A DNA stretch of 19,648 nucleotides from RFPI01 sp964398195 (GCA_964398195.1 CAYNLW010000022.1:1-19648), one strand, 5' to 3'; positions 1-6,401 are shown, counted from the first letter of the stretch. Translations and numbers: made by a program. The notes: generated by a model from the sequence alone, not told the origin.

Positions 1-16
1 GTATGCATATAGCGTT

Positions 17-646
17 ATGGCGCAATTTTTTCAAATTCATCCTACCCATCCGCAAACGCGTTTGTTGGAACAAGCCATACAAATTTTGCGTGATGGCGGG
101 GTTATCGCCTATCCCACCGATTCGGGTTATGCCTTGGGCTGTCTAATTGGCAACAAGGACGCGCAGGACCAGATACGGCGCATTCGTGGTGTAGATGAGC
201 AGCACTTATTCACCTTGGTGTGTCGCGATTTGGCCGAGCTAGCCACTTATGCGCAGGTGAACAACAGCCAATTTCGTATGCTCAAAGCCAATACCCCAGG
301 GGCTTATACCTTTGTGCTGAAAGCCACACGCGAAGTGCCCAAGCGTTTGCAACATGCCAAACGTAGCAGTGTAGGATTGCGCGTGCCTAAGCACACAGTA
401 ACGCAGGCTTTGTTGCAGATGCTAGATGAGCCTATGTTGAGTATGACGCTATCGATTGCCGATCACGCGCCTGTGACTGAGGCATGGGAGATACGCGAGG
501 CCTTGCAACAGCAGGTGCAATTAGTGATAGACGCAGGCGATTGTCTAGATCAACCGACAAGCGTGATTGATTTAACTGAAGATGTACCCAAACTGATACG
601 CGCCGGTGCGGGGGATTTAACGCCGTTTGGCTTGCAGGCAGATTAG
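17..646 (+). CDS. yciO: YciO-type threonylcarbamoyl-AMP synthase-like protein (YrdC domain)
   Basis: This 209-residue protein belongs to the Sua5/YciO/YrdC family and matches the YciO branch from end to end: an N-terminal FFQIHP, the YPTDSGYALGC segment (residues 32-42), the FTLVCRDL segment (65-72) and SSVGLRVP (117-124). E. coli YciO is about the same length (206 aa). The family fold binds ATP, bicarbonate and threonine to make threonylcarbamoyl-AMP for the t6A37 modification of tRNA. YciO itself is usually considered a weak or side paralogue of TsaC, so the true substrate is open. No Sua5 domain follows. The ATG has no clear ribosome binding site, but only 16 bases precede it in the window, so an earlier start or cotranscription with an upstream gene cannot be excluded. 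A 99-bp gap separates it from the membrane protease, in an order I associate with betaproteobacteria. Confidence 0.9.
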   Translation: MAQFFQIHPTHPQTRLLEQAIQILRDGGVIAYPTDSGYALGCLIGNKDAQDQIRRIRGVDEQHLFTLVCRDLAELATYAQVNNSQFRMLKANTPGAYTFVLKATREVPKRLQHAKRSSVGLRVPKHTVTQALLQMLDEPMLSMTLSIADHAPVTEAWEIREALQQQVQLVIDAGDCLDQPTSVIDLTEDVPKLIRAGAGDLTPFGLQAD

Positions 647-734
647 TGGCTTTGCAATTAGCAGCAAACTTGATGGCGACAAATTTTAAATAGCAAAATT
701 GATGCAGCAATAAGCAACCCAATCAATTCAATCT

Positions 735-739
735 AAGGA
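735..739 (+). promoter_or_regulatory. Ribosome binding site of the M50 protease gene
   Basis: AAGGA stands six bases before the ATG at 746. It fixes that start and is one of the better Shine-Dalgarno sequences in this window, where many genes have weak ones. Confidence 0.7.
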
Positions 740-745
740 CATCAT

Positions 746-1387
746 ATGGATATTCAAGAAGGTATTCGATTAGCCGCTATAGGCGCTATTCCGGTGATTT
801 TTGCCATTACTGTGCACGAAGCGGCGCACGGCTATGCAGCGCGTTATTTTGGCGATGATACGGCAGAACGCGCTGGGCGCATTTCGCTAAATCCCATCCA
901 TCATATCGACCCGCTAGGCACCATTATTCTGCCAGCGATTACTATGATATTGGGCGGCATATTGTTTGGTTGGGCTAAGCCCGTGCCAGTGAATTTTGGC
1001 CGTTTACGCCATCCCAAGCGGGATATGCTGTGGGTGGCAGCGGCAGGGCCATTGTCCAATTTTGTGATGGCTATATTTTGGGTGCTGGTGCTGAAATTCT
1101 CTGACCTTGTGCCGGCCAGCTATAGCGAAGCGGTGATTACCATGAGCCAAATTGGCATGAGCATTAATATCGTGTTGATGGTGCTTAATCTGCTGCCTTT
1201 GCCGCCTTTAGATGGCGGGCGTATTGCCACCAGTTTATTGCCCAATAATATCGCTTGGAAATTTGCCCAAGTCGAGCGTTACGGCTTTTTGATTTTATTA
1301 TTGCTGTTGGCCACCGGTGTGTTATCACTGATTCTATTGCCTATGGTGATAGGGGTGCAGCAGCTGTTATTGACGATATTTGGCTAA
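746..1387 (+). CDS. Site-2 protease family (M50B) membrane metalloprotease
   Basis: This 213-residue polytopic inner-membrane protein carries both halves of the S2P active site. HEAAH (H24, E25, H28) is the HExxH zinc motif in the first membrane helix, and N148-LLPLPPLDGG (148-158) is the NxxPxxxLDGG motif giving the third zinc ligand, D156. About five hydrophobic segments are visible (roughly 9-30, 60-78, 95-118, 134-150, 172-210). There is no PDZ or CBS domain, so it is the short type of Rv-/YwhC-like protease, not RseP. Members cleave transmembrane substrates within the bilayer. The substrate here is unknown and no anti-sigma factor lies nearby. Neighbours are yciO upstream and trpS downstream, a gene order common in betaproteobacteria. 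A hairpin terminator follows at 1453-1475. Confidence 0.93.
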   Translation: MDIQEGIRLAAIGAIPVIFAITVHEAAHGYAARYFGDDTAERAGRISLNPIHHIDPLGTIILPAITMILGGILFGWAKPVPVNFGRLRHPKRDMLWVAAAGPLSNFVMAIFWVLVLKFSDLVPASYSEAVITMSQIGMSINIVLMVLNLLPLPPLDGGRIATSLLPNNIAWKFAQVERYGFLILLLLLATGVLSLILLPMVIGVQQLLLTIFG

Positions 1388-1415
1388 GGGCTTGCTGCGC
1401 TTTTTTAAACAGTGC

Positions 1416-1441
1416 AACAAATCCAAGTAACAAATCCAAGT
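1416..1441 (+). repeat. 13-bp perfect tandem duplication
   Basis: AACAAATCCAAGT occurs twice without a gap (1416-1428 and 1429-1441), followed by a partial third copy, AACAAA (1442-1447). It sits between the M50 gene and its terminator. It looks like a replication-slippage duplication. No function is evident. Confidence 0.85.
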
Positions 1442-1452
1442 AACAAAAACAA

Positions 1453-1475
1453 AGCCCAGTAATGGGCTGCTTTTT
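1453..1475 (+). terminator. Rho-independent terminator after the M50 protease gene
   Basis: The stem AGCCCA (1453-1458) pairs with TGGGCT (1463-1468) across a GTAA loop (1459-1462), a GNRA-type tetraloop. GC and a run of five T (1471-1475) follow. It would end transcription of the yciO-M50 unit and separates it from trpS. Confidence 0.7.
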
Positions 1476-1477
1476 CG

Positions 1478-1483
1478 TATAAT
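1478..1483 (+). promoter_or_regulatory. Candidate -10 element for trpS
   Basis: A perfect TATAAT starts three bases after the terminator T-run and ends 30 bases before the trpS ATG. No good -35 hexamer stands 16-18 bases upstream, where the terminator stem lies, so the promoter call rests on the -10 alone. Confidence 0.4.
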
Positions 1484-1513
1484 GTACGTTTCTTTTTTTA
1501 ATGGTTAATCAAT

Positions 1514-2719
1514 ATGGCTGTTGAGCGCGTTTTATCGGGTATGCGACCCACGGGTAGCCTGCATTTGGGGCACTATCATGGGGTATTAAAAAATTGGGTG
1601 CGTATGCAACATGAGCATGAGTGTTTATTTTTTGTCGCTGACTGGCATGCCTTAACCACCCATTACGACACCCCAGAAATTATCGAAGAAAACGTCTGGG
1701 AAATGGTCATAGACTGGCTGGCCGCTGGGGTAGATCCTGCGCAAGCCACCATTTTTATTCAATCCCGCGTTCCCGAACACGCTGAGTTGCATACCTTGCT
1801 TTCCATGATTACCCCCTTGGGTTGGCTAGAACGTGTGCCAACTTATAAAGACCAACAAGAAAAAATCAGTCATAAAGACCTCGCTACTTACGGCTTCTTA
1901 GGTTATCCCTTGCTGCAAAGCGCGGATATTTTGATTTACAAAGCCACCCAAGTGCCGGTGGGCGAAGATCAGATTCCGCATATTGAATTTACCCGAGAAA
2001 TTGCTCGCCGCTTTAACCACATCTATGGCCGCGAGCCGGGCTATCAAGAAAAAGCCGAAGCGGCGATTAAGAAGCTAGGTAGCAAACGTGGTGGCTTATA
2101 CGAAGAATTGCGTGCGCGTTATCAAGAGCAGGGCGATGATGAAGCCTTGCAAGCGGCGCGCGCCATGATAGAAGAACAACAAGGCTTGAGCTTGGGCGAT
2201 AAAGAGCGTTTGCTAGGCTACCTAGAGGGCGGCGGCAAGATGATTCTGCTTGAACCAGACCATAAATTAACGCCGGCTTCCAAGATGCCTGGACTAGATG
2301 GGCAGAAAATGTCCAAGTCTTATAACAACACCATTTCCTTGCGTGAAGACCCCGATGTGATTAGCAAGAAAATCAAAACCATGCCTACTGACCCTGCGCG
2401 TATTCTCCGCACCGATGCGGGTGATCCAGATAAATGTCCAGTTTGGCAATTGCACGAAGTGTATTCTGATGATGCCACCAAGCAGTGGGTGCAAAACGGC
2501 TGCCGCTCGGCGGCTATCGGCTGTGTGGAGTGCAAAGGGCCAGTGATAGAGGGCGTATTGCAAGAGCTTAAACCTATCCAAGAGCGCGCAGCGCAATATG
2601 CCGAAGACCCCATGATGATTAAAAATGTGGTGGCAGAAGGTTGCGAGCGCGCCAGAAAACTTGCCCGCGACACCATGCGTGAAGTGCGCGACGCCATGGG
2701 CTTAGGCTATAGTTCTTAG
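1514..2719 (+). CDS. trpS: Tryptophanyl-tRNA synthetase, long form with a Cys4 motif
   Basis: This class I aminoacyl-tRNA synthetase charges tRNA-Trp in the cytosol. HLGH (residues 17-20) is the HIGH signature and KMSKS (265-269) the second ATP-binding signature. At 401 aa it is about 65 residues longer than E. coli TrpS (334 aa). The extra length is mostly a hydrophilic, partly coiled-coil-like insertion at about residues 179-249, between the Rossmann core and the KMSKS loop, as in long TrpS proteins of other proteobacteria. In the C-terminal tRNA-binding region four cysteines are spaced C308-x21-C330-x6-C337-x2-C340. That closely resembles the [4Fe-4S] ligand spacing I recall for Thermotoga maritima TrpRS (x22, x6, x2). 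The ATG at 1514 lies directly before the conserved VLSGMRPTGSLHLGH. scpA begins 18 bases after its stop, so trpS-scpA-scpB may share a transcript. Confidence 0.97.
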   Translation: MAVERVLSGMRPTGSLHLGHYHGVLKNWVRMQHEHECLFFVADWHALTTHYDTPEIIEENVWEMVIDWLAAGVDPAQATIFIQSRVPEHAELHTLLSMITPLGWLERVPTYKDQQEKISHKDLATYGFLGYPLLQSADILIYKATQVPVGEDQIPHIEFTREIARRFNHIYGREPGYQEKAEAAIKKLGSKRGGLYEELRARYQEQGDDEALQAARAMIEEQQGLSLGDKERLLGYLEGGGKMILLEPDHKLTPASKMPGLDGQKMSKSYNNTISLREDPDVISKKIKTMPTDPARILRTDAGDPDKCPVWQLHEVYSDDATKQWVQNGCRSAAIGCVECKGPVIEGVLQELKPIQERAAQYAEDPMMIKNVVAEGCERARKLARDTMREVRDAMGLGYSS

Positions 2720-2737
2720 CGTATCATTTCCCATACC

Positions 2738-3535
2738 ATGGTCAATCGAGTCCTTGCGCTAAACCCCACCACGCCGTTTGAGGCCAAGATTCATGGTCAG
2801 CCTTGGACACAACTGCCTAGCGATTTATATATCCCTCCTGATGCGCTAGAAGTCTATTTAGAGGCTTTTGAGGGGCCGCTGGATTTATTGCTATACCTAA
2901 TCCGCAAACATAATTTAGATATTCTAGATATCCCGATGGCGCAACTGACCGATCAATATATGCAGTATGTCGATCATATGCACATAGAAAAGCTGGAATT
3001 GGCTGCGGATTATTTGCTGATGTCCGCCATGTTGATTGAAATTAAATCGCGTATGTTATTGCCCAAACCCAGTCTAGTAGCGGAAGAAGACGATCCACGT
3101 GCAGAGTTGGTGCGACGCTTATTGGAGTATGAAGCGATTAAATTGGCGGCAGAAAAACTAGACCAGATGCCACAAGTGGGGGTGGATATTATGGTGGCAC
3201 AAGCCTATCTGGATAAGGTCAGCGAACAAAAGCCGCCGCAAGTGAGTGTGCAAGATTTATTAGACGCTTGGCAAAACGTGGTCAAACGCGCCAGCCATTT
3301 CGCCCATCACAAAGTTGGCCGCGCCGAGTTATCGGTACGTGCGCATATGAGCCAGATTATGCGCCAGCTCAGCCAACAGCCTATGATGGAATTTAGTCAG
3401 TTATTTAATGTGCAACAAGATGGATTGGCTAAATTGGTGGTATGTTTTCTGGCCATTTTAGAACTGACCCGCGAGGGCTTGATTAGCCTTACGCAACAGG
3501 CGGCGTATAGCCCTATTTATGTGCAACTAAGTTAA
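2738..3535 (+). CDS. scpA: Segregation and condensation protein A
   Basis: This is the 265-residue kleisin subunit of the Smc-ScpAB condensin, which compacts and segregates the chromosome. The N-terminal kleisin signature is clear: FEGPLDLLLYLIRKHNLDI (residues 44-62) followed by the IPMAQLTDQY helix. The central part (about 85-130) is the helical region whose homologues contact Smc, and the C-terminal winged helix ends in EGLISLTQQAAYSPIYV. Relative to the shortest ScpA proteins it has about 35 extra N-terminal residues before the signature. The next in-frame ATG lies beyond the signature, so the start at 2738 is kept although no good Shine-Dalgarno precedes it. Its partner scpB starts 13 bases after its stop. 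Confidence 0.95.
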   Translation: MVNRVLALNPTTPFEAKIHGQPWTQLPSDLYIPPDALEVYLEAFEGPLDLLLYLIRKHNLDILDIPMAQLTDQYMQYVDHMHIEKLELAADYLLMSAMLIEIKSRMLLPKPSLVAEEDDPRAELVRRLLEYEAIKLAAEKLDQMPQVGVDIMVAQAYLDKVSEQKPPQVSVQDLLDAWQNVVKRASHFAHHKVGRAELSVRAHMSQIMRQLSQQPMMEFSQLFNVQQDGLAKLVVCFLAILELTREGLISLTQQAAYSPIYVQLS

Positions 3536-3548
3536 GCCATAGAGCGAT

Positions 3549-4286
3549 ATGGAAAGCAATCAAATCCAACAAATGCAAGCGGTACTCGAAGCCGCCTTGC
3601 TCACCAGCCCAACACCACTGTCTTTAGATGAGTTGAGTCGGCTATTCCCAGAAAAAGTCGAACGCGCCACCTTGCGTATGTTGTTAGATGAGCTAAGCCA
3701 ACTATGGTCGCAACGCCAACCCGCCAGTATGCGTTTGGTGCAAGTGGCGAGTGGTTGGCGTTTTCAGGCGGTAGATGAGGTAGTGCCATTTTTGATGCGC
3801 TTGAATCCTGACCGTCCTAATCGTTATTCTCGTGCTTTGCTGGAAACCTTGGCCATTATTGCCTATCGCCAGCCGGTAACACGCGGGGATATTGAAGAGT
3901 TGCGTGGGGTGGCGGTCAATCCCAATACCATAAGACAACTGATAGAGCGCGATTGGATAGACGTGGTAGGGCAACGCGAAGTGCCTGGTCGTCCCTCTCT
4001 GTATGCCACCACCAAGACTTTTTTAGATGATTTAAATTTAAAATCGCTTGATGAACTACCACCGTTCGACAGCTTTATCCAACAACCTGAATTTGCTTTG
4101 GGAATAGACCAGCCAGATAACACAGCGCAAGCATCATTGCAGATGGATAGCCAACAACAGACGTCGCAACAGAGCAGTGTCGCTAGTCCATTAGATAATG
4201 CATTAGCATTAGATGGTGCAGTAGATAGTGCAGTAGATGGCGAACTCAATGGCGAAATAGATGACGCCATCGATAGTCAGTCCTAA
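3549..4286 (+). CDS. scpB: Segregation and condensation protein B
   Basis: ScpB is the winged-helix (KITE) dimer that binds the ScpA kleisin in the Smc-ScpAB complex. The two winged-helix domains cover about residues 5-165. Recognisable are the N-terminal LEAALLTSPTPLSLDEL, the conserved LLETLAIIAYRQPVTRGDIE (starting near residue 97) and VPGRPSLYATTKTFLDDLNL (starting near 145), where the classical family ends. Beyond it an unusual tail of about 75 residues (170-245) is Gln/Ser-rich and then strongly acidic, ending in a tetrapeptide-periodic segment DGAVDSAVDGELNGEIDDAI encoded by a 12-bp repeat. The tail is probably disordered. The gene sits 13 bases after scpA and is probably cotranscribed. 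rluB follows after 96 bp. Confidence 0.95.
   Translation: MESNQIQQMQAVLEAALLTSPTPLSLDELSRLFPEKVERATLRMLLDELSQLWSQRQPASMRLVQVASGWRFQAVDEVVPFLMRLNPDRPNRYSRALLETLAIIAYRQPVTRGDIEELRGVAVNPNTIRQLIERDWIDVVGQREVPGRPSLYATTKTFLDDLNLKSLDELPPFDSFIQQPEFALGIDQPDNTAQASLQMDSQQQTSQQSSVASPLDNALALDGAVDSAVDGELNGEIDDAIDSQS
4210..4280 (+). repeat. 12-bp degenerate in-frame repeat in the scpB 3' end
   Basis: Six units of about 12 bases built on TAGATGGTGCAG run from 4210 to 4280. The first two differ by one base and the later ones are more diverged; the last is about one base short. The period is a multiple of three, so units add a tetrapeptide of the type VDGA/VDSA/VDGE to the acidic ScpB tail, and copy-number changes would keep the frame. 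Confidence 0.75.
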
Positions 4287-4329
4287 ATCTTCCTGCAAGC
4301 CCGATAGCGCAACATTCTCGGTGGATTGA

Positions 4330-4359
4330 CAGCTTTCACTGTAAAATACGCAGCTTTCA
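4330..4359. repeat. CAGCTTTCA direct repeats, 21 bp apart, upstream of rluB
   Basis: The nonamer CAGCTTTCA occurs at 4330-4338 and 4351-4359. The copies start exactly 21 bp apart, about two turns of B-DNA, and flank a TAAAAT sequence (4342-4347), 24 bp before the rluB start. This could be a pair of regulator half-sites or a chance repeat. No regulator can be assigned. Confidence 0.5.
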
Positions 4360-4382
4360 TCATCTAGTTTTGTGAATCCCCC

Positions 4383-5546
4383 ATGGCACGTCCTTTCAAG
4401 CGTCAAACCCCAATCTATCAGCGTAGTCCAGCCGCTAGTGCTAGCGACAGCGATAATTGCCATTTGCCTACGCAGCGTTTGCATAAATTGCTTGCCTTAT
4501 CTGGCTTGGGTTCGCGCCGTGATATGGAGCAATTAATCGCCAGTGGCAGAGTGACCATCAATGGCAAAGTGGCTACGCAAGGGGCTTCGGTCAATGAGCG
4601 CGATATCGTGCGCTTGGATAGTCGTATTTTGCATTTAAGCTTCGCTCCTGAATTGCCTAAAGTATTGGTGTATCACAAACCTGAGGGTGAAATCGTCAGC
4701 CAAGACGATCCAGAGCAGCGTGCCAGCGTGTTTGATAAATTACCTAAAGTACGCGGCGCTAAATGGATAGCGGTCGGGCGCTTGGATATGAATACCTCTG
4801 GCTTATTGATGTTTACTACCTCTGGAGAATTGGCCAACCGCTTTATGCACCCCCGTTATGAAGTGGAAAGAGAATATGCCGTGCGTATTTTTGGTCAACT
4901 GAGCGAAACGCAAATGGGGCAGTTGCAACAGGGCATAGAGCTGGACGATGGTCCGGCCAACTTTGATGTGATTACCGACCAAGGGGGCGAGGGCGCCAAT
5001 CACTGGTATCAAGTGATTTTGCGAGAAGGCCGCAATCGCGAGGTCAGACGCTTGTTTGAAGCCATGCAAACCCCAGTCAGCCGACTCATTCGCGTACGCT
5101 TTGGGCCTGTGGCTTTACCACCAAGACTCAAGCGCGGCATGATGATGGAACTAGCACCCAAACAAGTGCAAGAAATTATGCTGTGGGCCGGTCTGGAAGT
5201 GCCCCGTGCGCCAGCGCGGCAGATGAGCAAACGTGAAAAAGAAAAACTAGGTCAGGCCTATACCCCCAAACTCAAGAAACCCGCCCGCGAACGCCTAGCC
5301 ATGCGCGAAGCCGAACAGCGCCGTCAACAAGCCTTTGAACAGCGCAATGCCCCTGACAACGAAAGCAAACAAGCCCGCCGTGGTGCAGGCAGAAGCAATC
5401 CAGCCAGAACCAACTTTGCTACGCCAGATGCCAGCCAATCCAAGCCGGCAAGCCAGCCCGCAAACAAAAAACTGCTAAGCAAAAAACCACTAAGCAAAAA
5501 AAGTCCCAGCAAAAAAACCGCAGTCAAACGCAGAAGAGCGTTTTAA
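4383..5546 (+). CDS. rluB: 23S rRNA pseudouridine synthase (RsuA family, RluB type)
   Basis: The protein isomerises a uridine of 23S rRNA (U2605 in E. coli numbering for RluB). An S4 RNA-binding domain spans about residues 31-90 (QRLHKLLALSGLGSRRDMEQ). The catalytic domain follows, with GRLDMNTSGLLMFT (residues 133 onward) carrying the catalytic aspartate D135, and EGRNREVRRLFE as the second family signature. About 30 N-terminal residues precede the S4 domain. From about residue 270 a highly basic, low-complexity extension runs to residue 387, ending in a Lys-rich LSKK-type repeat and KRRRAF; similar basic tails occur in other RluB proteins. RluB is preferred over RluE/RluF from the presence of S4, the tail and the scpAB context, not from a direct test. 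No Shine-Dalgarno precedes the ATG. Confidence 0.9.
   Translation: MARPFKRQTPIYQRSPAASASDSDNCHLPTQRLHKLLALSGLGSRRDMEQLIASGRVTINGKVATQGASVNERDIVRLDSRILHLSFAPELPKVLVYHKPEGEIVSQDDPEQRASVFDKLPKVRGAKWIAVGRLDMNTSGLLMFTTSGELANRFMHPRYEVEREYAVRIFGQLSETQMGQLQQGIELDDGPANFDVITDQGGEGANHWYQVILREGRNREVRRLFEAMQTPVSRLIRVRFGPVALPPRLKRGMMMELAPKQVQEIMLWAGLEVPRAPARQMSKREKEKLGQAYTPKLKKPARERLAMREAEQRRQQAFEQRNAPDNESKQARRGAGRSNPARTNFATPDASQSKPASQPANKKLLSKKPLSKKSPSKKTAVKRRRAF
5460..5519 (+). repeat. 15-bp in-frame repeat encoding the Lys-rich RluB tail
   Basis: Three clear 15-base units, CTAAGCAAAAAACCA (5475-5489), CTAAGCAAAAAAAGT (5490-5504) and CCCAGCAAAAAAACC (5505-5519), follow a more diverged one at 5460-5474. 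They encode LSKKP-like pentapeptides. Each contains an A-run of 6-7 bases, a possible slippage site. Confidence 0.75.
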
Positions 5547-5580
5547 GCCTAAGAAATTGATGGTTGGAAAGATGGCTTAA
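5543..5580. terminator. Weak candidate bidirectional terminator between rluB and higA
   Basis: TTAAGCC (5543-5549) and GGCTTAA (5574-5580) form a 7-bp inverted repeat spanning both stop codons, with a 24-base loop. A short T-run (5541-5544) would follow the stem in the leftward transcript, but none follows in the rightward one. With so large a loop the terminator role is doubtful. Confidence 0.3.
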
Positions 5581-6053
5581 GCGTGTTGCTTAATGTTTGC
5601 CAAGATAACGAGGAAAACTTGCTCAGGTTTGATATTCAAGGCATTAGAGATTTTTTCAATCATGCTGGTACTTGGGTCATTAATTCCCGCCTCGATTCTA
5701 GCGATATGTGGCTGACTTGTTCCTACCATTGCAGCTAATTGGCTTTGCGACAGCCCTGCCTGTAGTCTTAAATGCGCCAGTGTGCCAGTTTTGTTTGCAT
5801 AATAGCCTTTAGCTAATCTTTTTCTTGCCCTGTTCAGATGCTCGCTAGTCGTTTGGTTTTTCTCTAGTTTGCTGACTAGCGCGTCAATCGGTATAGCATT
5901 TTGATTGCTGCTAGCGACTAGTGTTGGGGCGGGGCTGGGCTTGCCAGCGTTGTGCGCGACATTGCTAGGATCAGCTGCTACAAGCGCATCAGCTTGCGTT
6001 CCAGTCGTTAATAATTCTTTGGTTGATGTCTGTTTTAAGGTTGTCATAGTCAT
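5577..6053 (-). CDS. higA: HigA-like XRE-family antitoxin with extended N-terminus
   Basis: This 158-residue protein has an XRE/cro-type helix-turn-helix at about residues 92-147: LRLQAGLSQSQLAAMVG, then SQPHIARIEAG as the recognition helix and PSTSMIEKISNALNI. Its place directly downstream of, and overlapping, a RelE-fold toxin gene fits the HigBA order (toxin first). The antitoxin would bind and neutralise the toxin and repress the operon through the helix-turn-helix. The first 90 residues are Thr/Ala/Ser/Pro-rich and probably flexible, with a basic helix RARKRLAKG near 75-83. The start is fixed by AAGGA (6059-6063 on the complementary strand), five bases before the ATG, inside the toxin gene. 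The only other early start is the ATG at residue 3. It ends 30 bp from the convergent rluB stop. Confidence 0.8.
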   Translation of the reverse strand: MTMTTLKQTSTKELLTTGTQADALVAADPSNVAHNAGKPSPAPTLVASSNQNAIPIDALVSKLEKNQTTSEHLNRARKRLAKGYYANKTGTLAHLRLQAGLSQSQLAAMVGTSQPHIARIEAGINDPSTSMIEKISNALNIKPEQVFLVILANIKQHA

Positions 6054-6393
6054 ATTGATCCTTGTTCACTACCGCAAAAATCATCATTTGCATGGTTGGT
6101 TGCCAGCGATAACCATAAATAAGGCGATAACGAGTGGCAGGCGTATCAAGGATTCTTAGACGCCATAGATTGCCCACTTTTTTTGCTGAGCGCCACTGCT
6201 TAACATTGAATTCAAAACTTGTCGTTTGATTTTTACCAACTGTGAGTAATTTATCCACAAACTGCTGATCTGATTTCAACTCTTGTAAAAACACTAAAAT
6301 ATCTGAGGCGGCCTCTACTTCATTGGAGTTATCGGAATGTAGAAGTCGCATCAAATCATCGACAGCATGTTGATGAACATTGAGCAGTAACAA
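5989..6393 (-). CDS. higB: HigB-like RelE/ParE-superfamily toxin
   Basis: The 134-residue frame contains a RelE/ParE-type core at about residues 60-118: WRLRILDTP, then YRLIYGYRW, then MQMMIFAVVNKDQYDY, a beta-strand-rich pattern with Arg and Tyr residues as in mRNA-cleaving toxins. The N-terminal 60 residues are helical and make it longer than most HigB proteins (about 90-110 aa). Activity as a translation-dependent mRNA endonuclease is inferred from family and neighbour only. The start is uncertain. TTG at 6393 has an AAGG eight bases upstream, but a TATAAT (6396-6401, minus) lies directly before it. If that is the -10 element, the transcript begins at or after the TTG and the ATG at 6351 (120 aa) would be used. 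A stop codon lies two codons before the TTG, so no longer form exists. The last 20 codons overlap the antitoxin. Confidence 0.75.
   Translation of the reverse strand: MLLLNVHQHAVDDLMRLLHSDNSNEVEAASDILVFLQELKSDQQFVDKLLTVGKNQTTSFEFNVKQWRSAKKVGNLWRLRILDTPATRYRLIYGYRWQPTMQMMIFAVVNKDQYDYDNLKTDINQRIINDWNAS
6059..6063 (-). promoter_or_regulatory. Internal ribosome binding site of the antitoxin gene
   Basis: AAGGA on the minus strand lies within the toxin coding sequence, five bases before the antitoxin ATG at 6053. It supports a true 65-base overlap of the two genes and independent or coupled initiation of the antitoxin. Confidence 0.65.
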
Positions 6394-6395
6394 AA

Positions 6396-6401
6396 ATTAT
6401 A
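6396..6401 (-). promoter_or_regulatory. Candidate -10 element of the higBA operon
   Basis: TATAAT on the minus strand lies just before the TTG start of the toxin. No convincing -35 hexamer stands at the right distance. Its position bears on which toxin start is used. Confidence 0.4.

Noticed and set aside
17..646. Calling the first gene tsaC/sua5
   Set aside because: The FFQIHP N-terminus and the overall alignment fit YciO. The t6A role is not established for this branch.
4326..4347. TTGACA plus TAAAAT as a sigma-70 promoter for rluB
   Set aside because: TTGACA (4326-4331) is perfect, but only 10 bases separate it from TAAAAT, and no -10 stands at 16-18 bases.
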